Below, piece by piece: positions 1 to 8,976 of a DNA stretch of 64,000 nt. The stretch lies in the NCBI RefSeq assembly GCF_900167945.1, contig NZ_FUZA01000001.1, positions 496,001 through 560,000 on the forward strand, written 5' to 3'. The notes under the pieces are model-generated. The model had not been told where the DNA came from, did not search any database, and worked only from the letters and a program-made list of their open reading frames with translations. The translations under genes and the position numbers were made by a program. This DNA is from Dyadobacter psychrophilus. GTDB lineage: Bacteria > Bacteroidota > Bacteroidia > Cytophagales > Spirosomataceae. Every line of letters starts with the position of its first letter. Position 1 is the first letter of the stretch.

Positions 1-1
1 G

Positions 2-2026
2 GAAAAAGCACCCGGCTCCACGGGACTTACCAGCACCGTTGCGCCCTCGGTTTACATTCCCATGCGTTATTTGAAGCAAACCGGTTTAATGCAGAAAGGA
101 AGCCGCGTTGCTTATCGTTACTACTACAAATTTGCACCCAACACAGACGTCGAAAAGCTTGCAAAACAGCTCGAACCACGGTTCGAAGCGGGCGATCTGG
201 ATTACAAAACCATTCAATCCCAGAAAGAAGATACGGGCAGATCGTTCAAAGACCTGACTCGTTTTTTAGCATTGGTAGGTTTCGTTGCGTTGCTTTTAGG
301 CTGCATTGGTGTGGCGAGCGCCATTCACATTTACATTCGCGAGAAGCTCAATTCAATTGCCATTCTGCGCTGTCTGGGCGTTAAAGGTTCCCAGGCTTTC
401 TTAATTTACCTGATTCAAATTGCAGGAATCGGCATCATTGGATCCATATTAGGCGCCCTCCTGGGCACTACGATACAGCAGTTTTTACCCGTTGTGATCA
501 AGGATTTTCTACCGTTTGAACTCACCACAGACATTTCCTGGCTAGCTATCGGACAAGGCCTAGCGATTGGCGTGCTTATCTCCATTCTTTTTGCTTTGCC
601 GCCGCTTGTCTCAATCCGCAAAGTTTCACCGTTGAATGTGTTGCGTGTTTCCCTGGACGCTATGAAAATGGAAAGAGATCCCTGGGCATGGCTGTTATAC
701 GGGTTGATCGTTGTCTTTATTTACGGTTTCGCGTTTTTGCAAATGCAAACCTGGATCGAAGCATTGGTGTTTACGGCCAGTATTTTGGCTTCATTTGTAG
801 TTCTTTATGCCATAGCAAGTCTGCTTATGTGGCTTGTCCGCAAGTTTTTCCCAACATCATGGAGTTACTTATGGCGGCAGGGATTAGCCAATTTATACCG
901 TCCTAATAATCAAACTTCCATCCTGGTTGTTTCCATCGGGCTTGGCACGTGCCTGGTCTGCACATTGTTTTTTGTTCAAACGATTTTACTCAATCGGGTA
1001 AAAATGTCGTCCAGCGGAAACCAGCCCAACATTGTCCTTTTCGACATTCAGGGAAGCCAGAAAGAAGCTGTGCTGGCTATTGCAAAAGCGCAGAATGTAC
1101 CGGTTAACCAGAATGTTGCAATCGTTAATATGCGCCTGGAAGAGGTGAATGGAAAAACGGCTTCCGACTTTGAAGGTGACACCACGGCGGAGCAATCACG
1201 CCGGATTTTCGGGCGGGAATACCGCGTAACATTCAGGGATTCATTGAGTTCTACCGAAAAACTCACCAAAGGTAATTGGAAGGGAACCTACAAAAGTACC
1301 GACGGCCTGATCCCCATTTCAATCGAGCAGGGCTTCGCGGACCGAAGCAGGCTCAAACTCGGCGACACGCTCATTTTTAACGTGCAGGGAACGATGATGT
1401 CTACCACGATTTCCAGTTTCCGAGAAGTAAACTGGGGTGAGGTTCAGACCAACTTTCTTGTTATTTTCCCAACCGGCGTATTGGAAGATGCGCCGCAATT
1501 CCATGTAATGCTCACGCATGTGCCCAATCCGCAGGCGTCGGCCGTTTTTCAGCAAGCCATCGTCCGTCAATTCCCCAACATTTCAATTATCGATCTCGCG
1601 CTGGTACTTCGGGTTCTGGATGACATTTTTAATAAAATCGGCTTTGTGATCCGGTTCATGGCTGGTTTCAGCATCCTTACCGGGTTAATCGTGCTTATCG
1701 CTTCTGTGTTGATCAGTAAATATCAACGCTTACAGGAAAGTGTGCTGCTGAGAACATTGGGTGCAAGCCGCAAACAGATTTTCGCGATCACGGCATTGGA
1801 ATACTTTTTCCTGGGCTCCCTGGCTGCATTGACAGGCATTCTGCTATCTCTGGCAGGCAGCTGGTTGCTGGCGAAATTCAGTTTCGAAGCTGAATTCAAA
1901 CCCGAGCTGCTGCCAGTGCTCATTGTATTTTTATTCGTTTCTCTGATGACCGTTTTCATCGGCTTGGTCAACAGCCGCGGGATTCTTTCACGCCCACCGC
2001 TGGAAGTCTTGCGTCAGGACGTTTAG
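2..2026 (+). CDS. FtsX-like ABC transporter permease, 5' end missing
   Basis: The reading frame is open from base 2 to the stop at 2024-2026, so the gene begins before the window and the first ATG at 62 is internal. The visible ~674 residues hold two FtsX-type permease blocks. The first has four hydrophobic segments starting near the phrase FLALVGFVALLLGCIGVAS, with the usual REKLNSIAILRCLGV loop. The second lies at the C-terminus, with the matching LQESVLLRTLGASRKQIF loop. A periplasmic domain lies between them (about bases 1000-1620). Proteins of this layout (DUF214/YbbP-like) are about 800 residues long and work with an ATPase subunit in exporting or extracting lipids or lipoproteins. That ATPase would lie upstream, outside the window. 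The substrate cannot be told from sequence. Confidence 0.88.
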   Translation, partial: EKAPGSTGLTSTVAPSVYIPMRYLKQTGLMQKGSRVAYRYYYKFAPNTDVEKLAKQLEPRFEAGDLDYKTIQSQKEDTGRSFKDLTRFLALVGFVALLLGCIGVASAIHIYIREKLNSIAILRCLGVKGSQAFLIYLIQIAGIGIIGSILGALLGTTIQQFLPVVIKDFLPFELTTDISWLAIGQGLAIGVLISILFALPPLVSIRKVSPLNVLRVSLDAMKMERDPWAWLLYGLIVVFIYGFAFLQMQTWIEALVFTASILASFVVLYAIASLLMWLVRKFFPTSWSYLWRQGLANLYRPNNQTSILVVSIGLGTCLVCTLFFVQTILLNRVKMSSSGNQPNIVLFDIQGSQKEAVLAIAKAQNVPVNQNVAIVNMRLEEVNGKTASDFEGDTTAEQSRRIFGREYRVTFRDSLSSTEKLTKGNWKGTYKSTDGLIPISIEQGFADRSRLKLGDTLIFNVQGTMMSTTISSFREVNWGEVQTNFLVIFPTGVLEDAPQFHVMLTHVPNPQASAVFQQAIVRQFPNISIIDLALVLRVLDDIFNKIGFVIRFMAGFSILTGLIVLIASVLISKYQRLQESVLLRTLGASRKQIFAITALEYFFLGSLAALTGILLSLAGSWLLAKFSFEAEFKPELLPVLIVFLFVSLMTVFIGLVNSRGILSRPPLEVLRQDV

Positions 2027-2077
2027 CCGCTTTCACGCTGACTTAACAATTCGTCAAAATCCTTTTGTTTCCATTAG

Positions 2078-2123
2078 AAGCATTAACACCGTCATTTGCG
2101 CGCAAAAGTCGGTGTTAATGCTT
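2078..2123. terminator. 46-base near-perfect palindrome after the FtsX gene
   Basis: AAGCATTAACACCG (2078-2091) is the exact reverse complement of CGGTGTTAATGCTT (2110-2123), and the centre holds a second palindrome, TTTGCGCGCAAA (2095-2106), about the same axis. As RNA it would form one long hairpin. There is no U-run directly after it on the plus strand, so it may be a factor-assisted terminator or transcript-end stabiliser for the permease gene, or a protein-binding cruciform. It lies in a 303-base gap (2027-2329) that otherwise holds only the two LacI-type operators and the susC leader. Confidence 0.5.
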
Positions 2124-2151
2124 GGATTCATCCTATTTATTCTTCTTATTT

Positions 2152-2167
2152 TTTCAAACGTTTGCAT
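2152..2167. promoter_or_regulatory. LacI-type operator, copy 1, upstream of susC
   Basis: TTTCAAACGTTTGCAT with the perfect palindromic core CAAACGTTTG at 2155-2164. The same 16 bases recur at 2172-2187 and at 8977-8992 beside the lacI gene. A central CG in an AT-flanked palindrome is typical of LacI-family operators. The two copies here start exactly 20 bases apart, about two helical turns, so two dimers could bind the same face of the DNA. Binding by the LacI protein of this window is inferred from the shared sequence. Confidence 0.75.
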
Positions 2168-2171
2168 AAAA

Positions 2172-2187
2172 TTTCAAACGTTTGCAT
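2172..2187. promoter_or_regulatory. LacI-type operator, copy 2, upstream of susC
   Basis: Second identical copy of the 16-base site (core 2175-2184), 142 bases before the susC ATG. A weak -7-like box, TAATCTTG, lies downstream at 2233-2240, so the operators would sit upstream of or around the promoter rather than over the start codon. Confidence 0.75.
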
Positions 2188-2329
2188 TAGCTATTGTCTA
2201 ATTTCTATTAAATATATTAAAAATACAATCTGTAATCTTGTGTGACAAGAACCCTAAATTTCACGATATGCCTCTCTTCACACCCTCATCCCACCATTCA
2301 TTAACAATTCAACCCAATAATTTGATCTT

Positions 2330-5300
2330 ATGAAAAAAACTTTGACTCTATTAGTCAAAACCGGGACACTTGGTGTCTGTCTCATGCAAGCTGCGGCCAT
2401 ATGCGGCCCGCATGCAAAGGCAGCAGCCACATTGCCGGTTTCGGAAAGCCTATCGGAGCATGTCGGAAAAAATATGCGCACAATACAGGAAGTTACGCTC
2501 TCAGGAAAAGTACTCGCGGAAGGAACAACAGAAGGATTGCCCGGAGTTACGGTGGTAGTTACCCCTGTGTCCGGCGGAACGAAGCAAGGCGCCACAACGG
2601 ACGAAAATGGCGTTTTTACCATTCCAAACCTGCAAACAGGAGCACGTTATGATCTGGAATTCAGCTATATCGGCTTTGAAAAACAATCCTTAAATGATTT
2701 TCTGCTTACTGAATCCAATGTCAATTCTATTGAAATCAGACTAAAAGAATCCGCATCCAACCTGAGTGAAGTGGTGGTTGTAGGTTATGGAACAACTGTA
2801 AAAAAGGACATTACCGGATCTGTAAAGTCTTTGAAAAGCAGCGACTTCAATACGGGCATCATTAACTCACCCGAACAACTGCTGCAAGGAAAGGTGTCCG
2901 GTGTGAATGTAACCTCCGCAACAGGTGAGCCTGGCGCAAAAACCAGCATTACCGTTCGTGGACCGGGTGGCGTTCGCACGGGAAGTACGCCGCTTTTTGT
3001 GGTAGACGGAATGGCGCTCGACAACAGCGGAACAGGCGGCGATACCAACCCGCTGAATTTCATTAACCCCCAGGACATTGAATCGATGGATGTTCTGAAA
3101 GATGCTTCTGCGACTGCTATCTACGGTGCAAGGGGCGCGAATGGTGTAATTTTGATCACAACTAAAAAAGGTAAATCAGGGCAGGCGAGCGTAACTTATT
3201 CAGGATCACTGGGCATTTCCACGATGGCGCGTCCGCTGGATGTGCTATCAGGTCCAGAATTTTTGACGGAAGCTGCGAAACTGGGCGGCACGGTGATTAA
3301 TGGCGGAGCGGACACGGATTGGCAAAAAGAGATTTCCCGCAGTGCAACTACGCATAACCACAACATTTCTGTGGGTGGCGGAACCGATAAAATGACTTAC
3401 TACGGTTCATTTGGAGCGCAAAAGCAACAGGGAATTCTGAAAGGAAGTCAGCAGGACCGCTACACCGGACGCATTAACCTTTCACAAAAACTGCTGAATG
3501 ACCGCGTGACACTGGATATCAACCTGAATGCAACCAATACGAAAAATAAAAAACCGAATGTACAAGGCATGATCGGTGGCGCCATTACTGCCAACCCGAC
3601 CTATGCGCCTTACGATGCGGACGGCAACCCATTCCAATATCAGGATGGAACCAACCCATTGATCCCGTTGAGGTTATATAAAGAACTACTTAATACAACG
3701 CGGATTTTGGCTTCAATTTCGCCGTCCGTGACGATCGTTAAAGGTTTGGTTTACAAACTAAACTTCGGTCTCGATCATTCAACCGCCACACAGGATAAGC
3801 AGACATTGCCGAACACGATTCCGTTTGAAATTGGCAGGTTGGAAAACTTTCAGTTCAAAAACAGTAACCGCCTGATCGAGAACTATCTGACTTACACGGC
3901 TGGTAATAAGGTGCACAGTTTCAGTGCCCTTGTGGGTCATTCCTACCAGTATATTTTCTTACAGGACAAAAGGTTTAGCATTAACAAATTCCCTATCTCG
4001 GACATTGAACCGATTTATAACCCGGGTCTGGGACAGGATTTGTCACTGATCCTGAATGCGCCGGATGGTCACGCGACGATCAATGAATTACAATCGTTTT
4101 TTGGAAGAGTAAATTACGGCTTTAAAGACAAATACCTGGCCACTGCAACGCTGCGTGTGGATGGTTCCTCGAAATTCGGTGCGAACAACAAATATGGTTA
4201 TTTCCCTTCATTCTCCCTGGGATGGAGAATTTCGGAAGAGCCGTTTATGAAGTCGTCACCGTTCTCGGACCTGAAACTCCGCGCTGGATGGGGATCAACG
4301 GGCAACCAGGAAATTCCTTCTAAAATTACACAGGCACGTTTTACCTCAGTTGTCTCACCAACAGCAAGTTACCCGCTGGGAACAGGCGCTTATCCTGCCG
4401 GAACTACCAACACAAGACTGGCGAATCCCGACATTCAATGGGAAGTTTCCAAGCAAACCGACATTGGTCTTGATTTCTCTTTGTTCAAGGGTGCTTTGAG
4501 CGGTGAAGTGGATTATTTTACCAAAACCTCTGAAAAAATCCTGCTTGAAGTGATCCCTGCCGATCCAATTCAGCCTGCCGGAACATTCTGGACCAATGTG
4601 CCCAATATGAAAATCAAAAACCAGGGGCTTGAAATTGATCTGAATTACCGCGAAACACTTGACAACGGACTGCGGTATGGATTTGGCGGTAACATTACTT
4701 TTATTAAGAACGATGTTACGGGTTCTCCTTACTCCGTAATTCCATCGGGTTCAGCGCAAGGCTCAGGCCTTACTTCTGCAACGATCAACGGATACATTAA
4801 CAATCAGCCGATCGGAACATTTTTCCTGAAAGAATTCACCGGCTTTGACGATAAGGGCATCAGCACATTCAGAGATGTGGATGGTGACGGCATAGTAACG
4901 GACAAGGACCGTGTTGCTGCCGGAACCGCATTGCCGACCCGGATGTATAATTTCAATGGTAATGTGTCTTTCAAAGGTTTTGATCTGACGGCCAACTTCA
5001 ACGGCGTTGCAGGAAATAAGGTTTACGACAACACGGCAAACTCCAATTTCTTTAAGCTAAGGTTGCAAAAAGGGCTGAATGTAACGCGCGAATCTTTCAC
5101 CGAAGAAGCAGAGTCTATCAACAATTCAGCGCCCGTTTCTACCCGATATCTCAAAAGCGGAGCTTATCTGAGACTGAACAATCTTGTGTTGGGATACAAC
5201 CTGAACACGGCGAAACTTGGCATTAACAAATGGGTGCAGACAGTACGCGTTTCGGTAACGGGCCAAAACCTGGCGCTATGGACCAAATACACCGGTTACG

Positions 5301-5413
5301 ATCCTGAGGTCAATAACGACCGGTCGATCAATGGCATCACTTCCTACGGCGTTGACTATCTGAGTTATCCAAAGGCCAAAACGATTCTGTTTGGTCTTAA
5401 TGTTGGCTTTTAA
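2330..5413 (+). CDS. SusC-family TonB-dependent outer-membrane transporter
   Basis: A 1027-residue SusC/RagA-type protein. In order it has a signal peptide (about residues 1-32), a carboxypeptidase-regulatory-like domain (about 55-140, starting VTLSGKVLAEG), the SusC junction motif VVVVGYGT near residue 148, a plug domain (including LFVVDGMALDN near residue 222) and a 22-strand barrel ending in GLNVGF, with the usual C-terminal aromatic. It imports a ligand across the outer membrane using TonB energy, together with the SusD lipoprotein encoded 10 bases downstream. The two upstream operators match the one at the inositol operon, so the cargo may be inositol or an inositol-containing molecule; that is inference. 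There is no STN domain, so it is not a transducer for a sigma factor. Confidence 0.93.
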   Translation: MKKTLTLLVKTGTLGVCLMQAAAICGPHAKAAATLPVSESLSEHVGKNMRTIQEVTLSGKVLAEGTTEGLPGVTVVVTPVSGGTKQGATTDENGVFTIPNLQTGARYDLEFSYIGFEKQSLNDFLLTESNVNSIEIRLKESASNLSEVVVVGYGTTVKKDITGSVKSLKSSDFNTGIINSPEQLLQGKVSGVNVTSATGEPGAKTSITVRGPGGVRTGSTPLFVVDGMALDNSGTGGDTNPLNFINPQDIESMDVLKDASATAIYGARGANGVILITTKKGKSGQASVTYSGSLGISTMARPLDVLSGPEFLTEAAKLGGTVINGGADTDWQKEISRSATTHNHNISVGGGTDKMTYYGSFGAQKQQGILKGSQQDRYTGRINLSQKLLNDRVTLDINLNATNTKNKKPNVQGMIGGAITANPTYAPYDADGNPFQYQDGTNPLIPLRLYKELLNTTRILASISPSVTIVKGLVYKLNFGLDHSTATQDKQTLPNTIPFEIGRLENFQFKNSNRLIENYLTYTAGNKVHSFSALVGHSYQYIFLQDKRFSINKFPISDIEPIYNPGLGQDLSLILNAPDGHATINELQSFFGRVNYGFKDKYLATATLRVDGSSKFGANNKYGYFPSFSLGWRISEEPFMKSSPFSDLKLRAGWGSTGNQEIPSKITQARFTSVVSPTASYPLGTGAYPAGTTNTRLANPDIQWEVSKQTDIGLDFSLFKGALSGEVDYFTKTSEKILLEVIPADPIQPAGTFWTNVPNMKIKNQGLEIDLNYRETLDNGLRYGFGGNITFIKNDVTGSPYSVIPSGSAQGSGLTSATINGYINNQPIGTFFLKEFTGFDDKGISTFRDVDGDGIVTDKDRVAAGTALPTRMYNFNGNVSFKGFDLTANFNGVAGNKVYDNTANSNFFKLRLQKGLNVTRESFTEEAESINNSAPVSTRYLKSGAYLRLNNLVLGYNLNTAKLGINKWVQTVRVSVTGQNLALWTKYTGYDPEVNNDRSINGITSYGVDYLSYPKAKTILFGLNVGF

Positions 5414-5423
5414 AAAATAAACG

Positions 5424-7118
5424 ATGAAAAAGAAATTCTCACTCATATTTGCAGTGGCCGGCTTGCTCTTCATGGCGCCTGGCTGCACCGATCTCGAAGA
5501 ACAAGTGCTGGACGAAACGCTTAAAGCGAATCTGTCCCCCGACGAAGCCGCAAATGGCCTTTTGGCACCAGTTTATGCATTGCTTCCTAATTTATTTCAG
5601 CATACAACCTATTTTGCACTGAATGAAATCACTACGGACGAGGCCATTTTGCCTTACCGGGGTGGCACAGACTGGGGCGATAACGGGATTTATCTTGCAT
5701 TGCACCAGCACAACACCACCGCAACGGATCCGAATGTGAACAGCACCTGGGGCACATTATCCCAATCCATTTCGCGATCTATCACGGCTATTAATGGTTT
5801 AAAAAACTCAACGTCCGCAACCGCCGCTCTATATGCTGCGGAAGCGCGTGGAATGAGAGCTTATTATAATATGATCATGCTCGATATGTTCGGAGTCGCT
5901 TTCCTTAAGGATGATCCGAATGCCGCGTCTGTGATCATCAGAGGCGAAGAAGCGTTAAAATACATTGAAAGCGAATTGCTTGCTATTGAGCCGGTTGTGC
6001 AGCCTAAATCCGTTGTCGGCCCGGGAAGACTTAACCAGGTGGCAGTTTGGGGATTGCTCGCGCGATTGAATTTGAACGCAGCGGTTTACCGCAACATTTA
6101 CGCACCGACATTCGAATTCCGCGCTGAGGATATGGATAAAGTGATTCAGTATACGGATAAGATTATTGCATCCGGACAGGCAAAATTGTCACCAGACTAC
6201 TTTTCTATTTTCGGCAACCAGAACCACTCGAATCAGGAGCTGATCTTCGCAGTGGACCAGCGTGCCGACCTGAACGGACACAACCGCCTGGCTTACTTTT
6301 CGATCTCAGGCGATCAATTCCCGCTCGCTGCATTCCCGGCCGCAAACGGAACCGATGGCCCCGGCATTACATCTGATTTTTACCAGTCATGGGTGCAGGC
6401 TTACGGCGCTGTTGACCCGAAGCGTGATCCCCGCTTTTATCAGGAAAATATGTCCGTTTATTCCAATGCGGCCGATACTTGCGTGAAAGATTCAGATTAT
6501 AAAATAAACCGCGGGATCTTGCGTGGTCAGCAATTTGGTGCATTGCGAGTGAACGGAGCATTTTTGAGATGTCCTGATGGAAGACTGAAAGTTGGGAAGT
6601 TGAGCTACGTAACCCGTAACAGGGCCGATCTGCCTGTCAGTTTCGGTGAACTGGTAGATTTCACAACTGCTGGAAGCAATTACAACACAGGTTACCGGGT
6701 TGCCAAATACGAGTTCGGCAGCGAATCAAACACCGGCCGGAACAAAGGAGACGCTGACATTGTGATCCTGCGCCTTGCAGACATTTACATGATGCGTGCC
6801 GAAGCCAAGTTGCGCAAAAGTAACGATGCGGCCGGTGCATTAGCGGACGTAAATCTTGTAAGGGCGTCCAGAACAGCCACAACGCCTCCCCCAGCATTAA
6901 CTGCCATGAACCTCGACTTACTTTTCCGTGAAAGAGGTTTTGAATTCTACTGGGAAATGCTTCGCCGCAGCGACATGATCCGTTTCGGCAAATACGAAGG
7001 AAAATGGACAGAAAAATCCAACGCCGATGTAAAAAAACGAATCTTCCCTATTCCACAGACTGCTATTGATGGTGCATCAAATGTGCCAGGGTATTTGAAG
7101 CAGAATGATGGGTATTGA
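5424..7118 (+). CDS. SusD/RagB-family substrate-binding lipoprotein
   Basis: A 564-residue lipoprotein with a signal peptide ending at Cys21 (MAPGC), followed by the SusD N-terminal TPR-like region and the C-terminal RagB/SusD segment (DADIVILRLADIYMMRAEAKLR and LLFRERGFEFYWEMLRRSDMIRFGKY, then the near-terminal RIFPIPQTAID). It forms the surface lid over the SusC partner encoded just upstream and captures ligand. A strong hairpin terminator follows, so susC-susD looks like a two-gene transcript with no glycoside hydrolase. That fits a small ligand that needs no surface digestion. Confidence 0.93.
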   Translation: MKKKFSLIFAVAGLLFMAPGCTDLEEQVLDETLKANLSPDEAANGLLAPVYALLPNLFQHTTYFALNEITTDEAILPYRGGTDWGDNGIYLALHQHNTTATDPNVNSTWGTLSQSISRSITAINGLKNSTSATAALYAAEARGMRAYYNMIMLDMFGVAFLKDDPNAASVIIRGEEALKYIESELLAIEPVVQPKSVVGPGRLNQVAVWGLLARLNLNAAVYRNIYAPTFEFRAEDMDKVIQYTDKIIASGQAKLSPDYFSIFGNQNHSNQELIFAVDQRADLNGHNRLAYFSISGDQFPLAAFPAANGTDGPGITSDFYQSWVQAYGAVDPKRDPRFYQENMSVYSNAADTCVKDSDYKINRGILRGQQFGALRVNGAFLRCPDGRLKVGKLSYVTRNRADLPVSFGELVDFTTAGSNYNTGYRVAKYEFGSESNTGRNKGDADIVILRLADIYMMRAEAKLRKSNDAAGALADVNLVRASRTATTPPPALTAMNLDLLFRERGFEFYWEMLRRSDMIRFGKYEGKWTEKSNADVKKRIFPIPQTAIDGASNVPGYLKQNDGY

Positions 7119-7143
7119 TCGGGCCTATAATAACTATTTATCG

Positions 7144-7180
7144 AACAACCCGGGGTTTAGGCTCTGGGTTGTTTTGGTTT
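7144..7180 (+). terminator. Rho-independent terminator after susD
   Basis: AACAACCC (7144-7151) pairs with GGGTTGTT (7166-7173), and the stem can continue inward through GGGG/CTCT wobble pairs. The T-rich tract TTTTGGTTT follows. It lies between susD and the convergent antitoxin gene. Confidence 0.75.
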
Positions 7181-7501
7181 CTAGAATTCAAGTTCAATCT
7201 TAACTTTCCCTCCCAATCCTTTTTCTACGATATCGTAAAGCGTTTTAAGGGTCAGATTGCTCCCATCATTTTCTACTCTAGAAATGTACTCCCTTTTTTT
7301 ATTAATGATTTCACCAAGCTGTTTCTGCGTAAGTGCTTTGTCTTCACGGGCTTTCCTAAGCAGCAATCCGATTTTGAAGCTTTCAAATTCTCTTTCTAAA
7401 CTATCCCTTTCCTCAGTCCCAATTACACCGTAAACATCATCTTTTACCTGATCCCAAGTTCTAATGTCCATGATTGTTCCGTTTAGTTTCATAGTATTCA
7501 T
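7181..7501 (-). CDS. higA: HigA-like XRE-family antitoxin
   Basis: Up to 106 residues, with a helix-turn-helix in the C-terminal half (ALTQKQLGEIINKKREYISRVENDG). It pairs with the Gp49/HigB-type toxin encoded immediately upstream on the same strand, and the two overlap. In-frame starts lie at 7501, 7492 and 7471. The last gives MDIRTWDQVKDDV, closest to the usual HigA N-terminus (a short D/E-rich lead into VKD), and would overlap the toxin by 11 bases. HigA-type antitoxins neutralise the toxin and repress the operon. The toxin-first gene order is the HigBA order. Confidence 0.85.
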   Translation of the reverse strand: MNTMKLNGTIMDIRTWDQVKDDVYGVIGTEERDSLEREFESFKIGLLLRKAREDKALTQKQLGEIINKKREYISRVENDGSNLTLKTLYDIVEKGLGGKVKIELEF

Positions 7502-7817
7502 TCATAAGTCGCAATGCGCGTTCAATTTCGTTCTTAGGCGTCTTTTCCGTCTTCTTTTGGAATCCGTTAAGCAGGACAACCAGGCTGTCGCTGTCAAAGA
7601 AGCAAAAAACTCTCCAAATGTTTGATCCCAGCATTATTCTCGCTTCATATAATCCCTTAGTACCACTTAAATGTTTGATAAAAGAAGATGGAATTCTCTG
7701 GTACGTTTCTATTCCCTGAATTATTCTAAATATCTTCCGCCTAACAGCTAGTGACTGCTCTGCAACAAACTGGTCAAAATAGTGTTTATAAACGACAACT
7801 TTCCTAATCTTCGTCAT
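7461..7817 (-). CDS. higB: HigB/RelE-like toxin (phage Gp49-like family)
   Basis: A 118-residue protein starting at MTKIRKVVVYKHYFDQF. The family hallmarks are GLYEARIMLGSNIWRVFCFFDSDS, then VVLLNGFQKKTEKTPKNEIERA. This family are ribosome-dependent mRNA endonucleases of type II toxin-antitoxin systems. An in-frame extension of 11 residues upstream (to 7850) is possible, but it would run through the palindrome at 7825-7840 that looks like the operator, so the start at 7815-7817 is preferred. The antitoxin gene overlaps the 3' end. Confidence 0.87.
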   Translation of the reverse strand: MTKIRKVVVYKHYFDQFVAEQSLAVRRKIFRIIQGIETYQRIPSSFIKHLSGTKGLYEARIMLGSNIWRVFCFFDSDSLVVLLNGFQKKTEKTPKNEIERALRLMNEYYETKRNNHGH

Positions 7818-7824
7818 TGTAAAG

Positions 7825-7840
7825 GTAACTTTTAAGTTAC
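7825..7840. promoter_or_regulatory. Palindromic operator of the HigBA module
   Basis: GTAACTT-TT-AAGTTAC is a perfect inverted repeat 7 bases before the toxin ATG. On the minus strand a TTG lies 20 bases before TACCTTTA, close to the Bacteroidota -33 and -7 elements. The palindrome would sit between the two boxes, as expected for an autorepression site bound by the HigA dimer. The -7-like box lies so close to the ATG that the transcript may have almost no leader. Confidence 0.6.
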
Positions 7841-7910
7841 GATGATGCAATAGCGCATCCCTTTTTTAGACGTAAGACTTTTCTATCGGTCACAAAAAAT
7901 TTGAATAAAA

Positions 7911-8942
7911 TTAAATCCGTAACGTACTTTCCCGAATGATCAGCTCCGAGGGCAGCACGGTGCTTTCGTGCTTGAAGTCTTCTGCGCCATTTACCTGGTT
8001 CAAAAATAGCCGGGCAGCCTCCATTCCGATTTTGCGACCCGGCCTGTTTACTGTGGTCAATGAGGGGAACGTGTAAGCGGAAATGGGCGAATTGTCAAAT
8101 CCTATCAAGCCCACATCTTGCGGAATGCGGAGGCCTTTCGCCTTCACGACCCGCATAGCTCCGATCGCAACCTGATCATTCACACCGAAGATTGCGTCTG
8201 GCGGTGTTGCCATCTCCAAAAGCCGTTTGGTAGGAAGAATAGCACTTTCTACATTGAAATTGGTGTTGATGATAAACTCTTCGCGGACGGCCATATCATA
8301 CTTTTTCAGGCAATCCGCATAACCTTTAAAACGCTGCTCACTGACAGTCAGACCATTAGGCCCTTTCAAATGTGCAATGTGTCTGTATCCGATGTTGATC
8401 AAATGCTCAACGGCTGCAAATGCTCCGTGGTAATCATCAACCGTAGCGCGACTGGTTTCGAAATCTTCGTATTCGCGATCGATGAAGATAAGGGGCGTTT
8501 TTCGCTGGATTACGCTTTCCAAATGCTCATAATATCCTGAGTTATAGGTTTCGTGAGAAACGGACAGGAAAATGCCTTCGGTCCTGTTAGAAAGTAATTT
8601 GGCCAAATACTCTTTCTCCAACGCGTAATTCTCGTTGGTAACACAAATGTTGAGCGTATAACCAATCGGCTGCAATGCGGTGTGAAGCCCTTCAATAACA
8701 GCTGTTTCGTAGTAATTGCTAATGGTTGGAACGACAACTCCGAGCGACGCGGTCTTTTTATTCAACAAGCTGAGCGAGACCTCATTTCGCTGGTAACCCA
8801 CTTCCCGGGCATATTCCTGAATGTTTTTGCGTGTGTCTTCATTGATGGCCGGATGGTCGTTCAGCGCACGGGAAACGGTGGATGGCGAGCAGCGGAAACG
8901 GCGCGCAATGTCTTTTATAGTAACGGGTCGGGAGGAATTCAT
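7911..8942 (-). CDS. LacI-family transcriptional regulator of the inositol genes
   Basis: A 343-residue LacI/GalR repressor. It has an N-terminal helix-turn-helix (VTIKDIARRFRCSPSTVSRALNDHPAI), the hinge helix region (GYQRNEVSLSLLNKKT) and a periplasmic-binding-protein-like ligand domain (GVVVPTISNYYETAVIEGL, IFIDREYEDFETSRATVDDYHGA, IGFDNSPISAYTFPSLTTVNRP). It is transcribed away from iolB and its own start lies 34 bases from the 16-base operator. Bacillus uses the DeoR-type IolR for the same pathway, so a LacI regulator is a different solution. The likely inducer is an inositol catabolite, but the sequence does not show it. Confidence 0.92.
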   Translation of the reverse strand: MNSSRPVTIKDIARRFRCSPSTVSRALNDHPAINEDTRKNIQEYAREVGYQRNEVSLSLLNKKTASLGVVVPTISNYYETAVIEGLHTALQPIGYTLNICVTNENYALEKEYLAKLLSNRTEGIFLSVSHETYNSGYYEHLESVIQRKTPLIFIDREYEDFETSRATVDDYHGAFAAVEHLINIGYRHIAHLKGPNGLTVSEQRFKGYADCLKKYDMAVREEFIINTNFNVESAILPTKRLLEMATPPDAIFGVNDQVAIGAMRVVKAKGLRIPQDVGLIGFDNSPISAYTFPSLTTVNRPGRKIGMEAARLFLNQVNGAEDFKHESTVLPSELIIRESTLRI

Positions 8943-8976
8943 TTGTATAATTATGGCAATTAAAACTTAGAAATTT

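Noticed and set aside
7115-7399. 94-codon plus-strand frame overlapping the antitoxin gene
   Set aside because: It overlaps the susD stop, terminator and the HigA gene, and has no supporting features.
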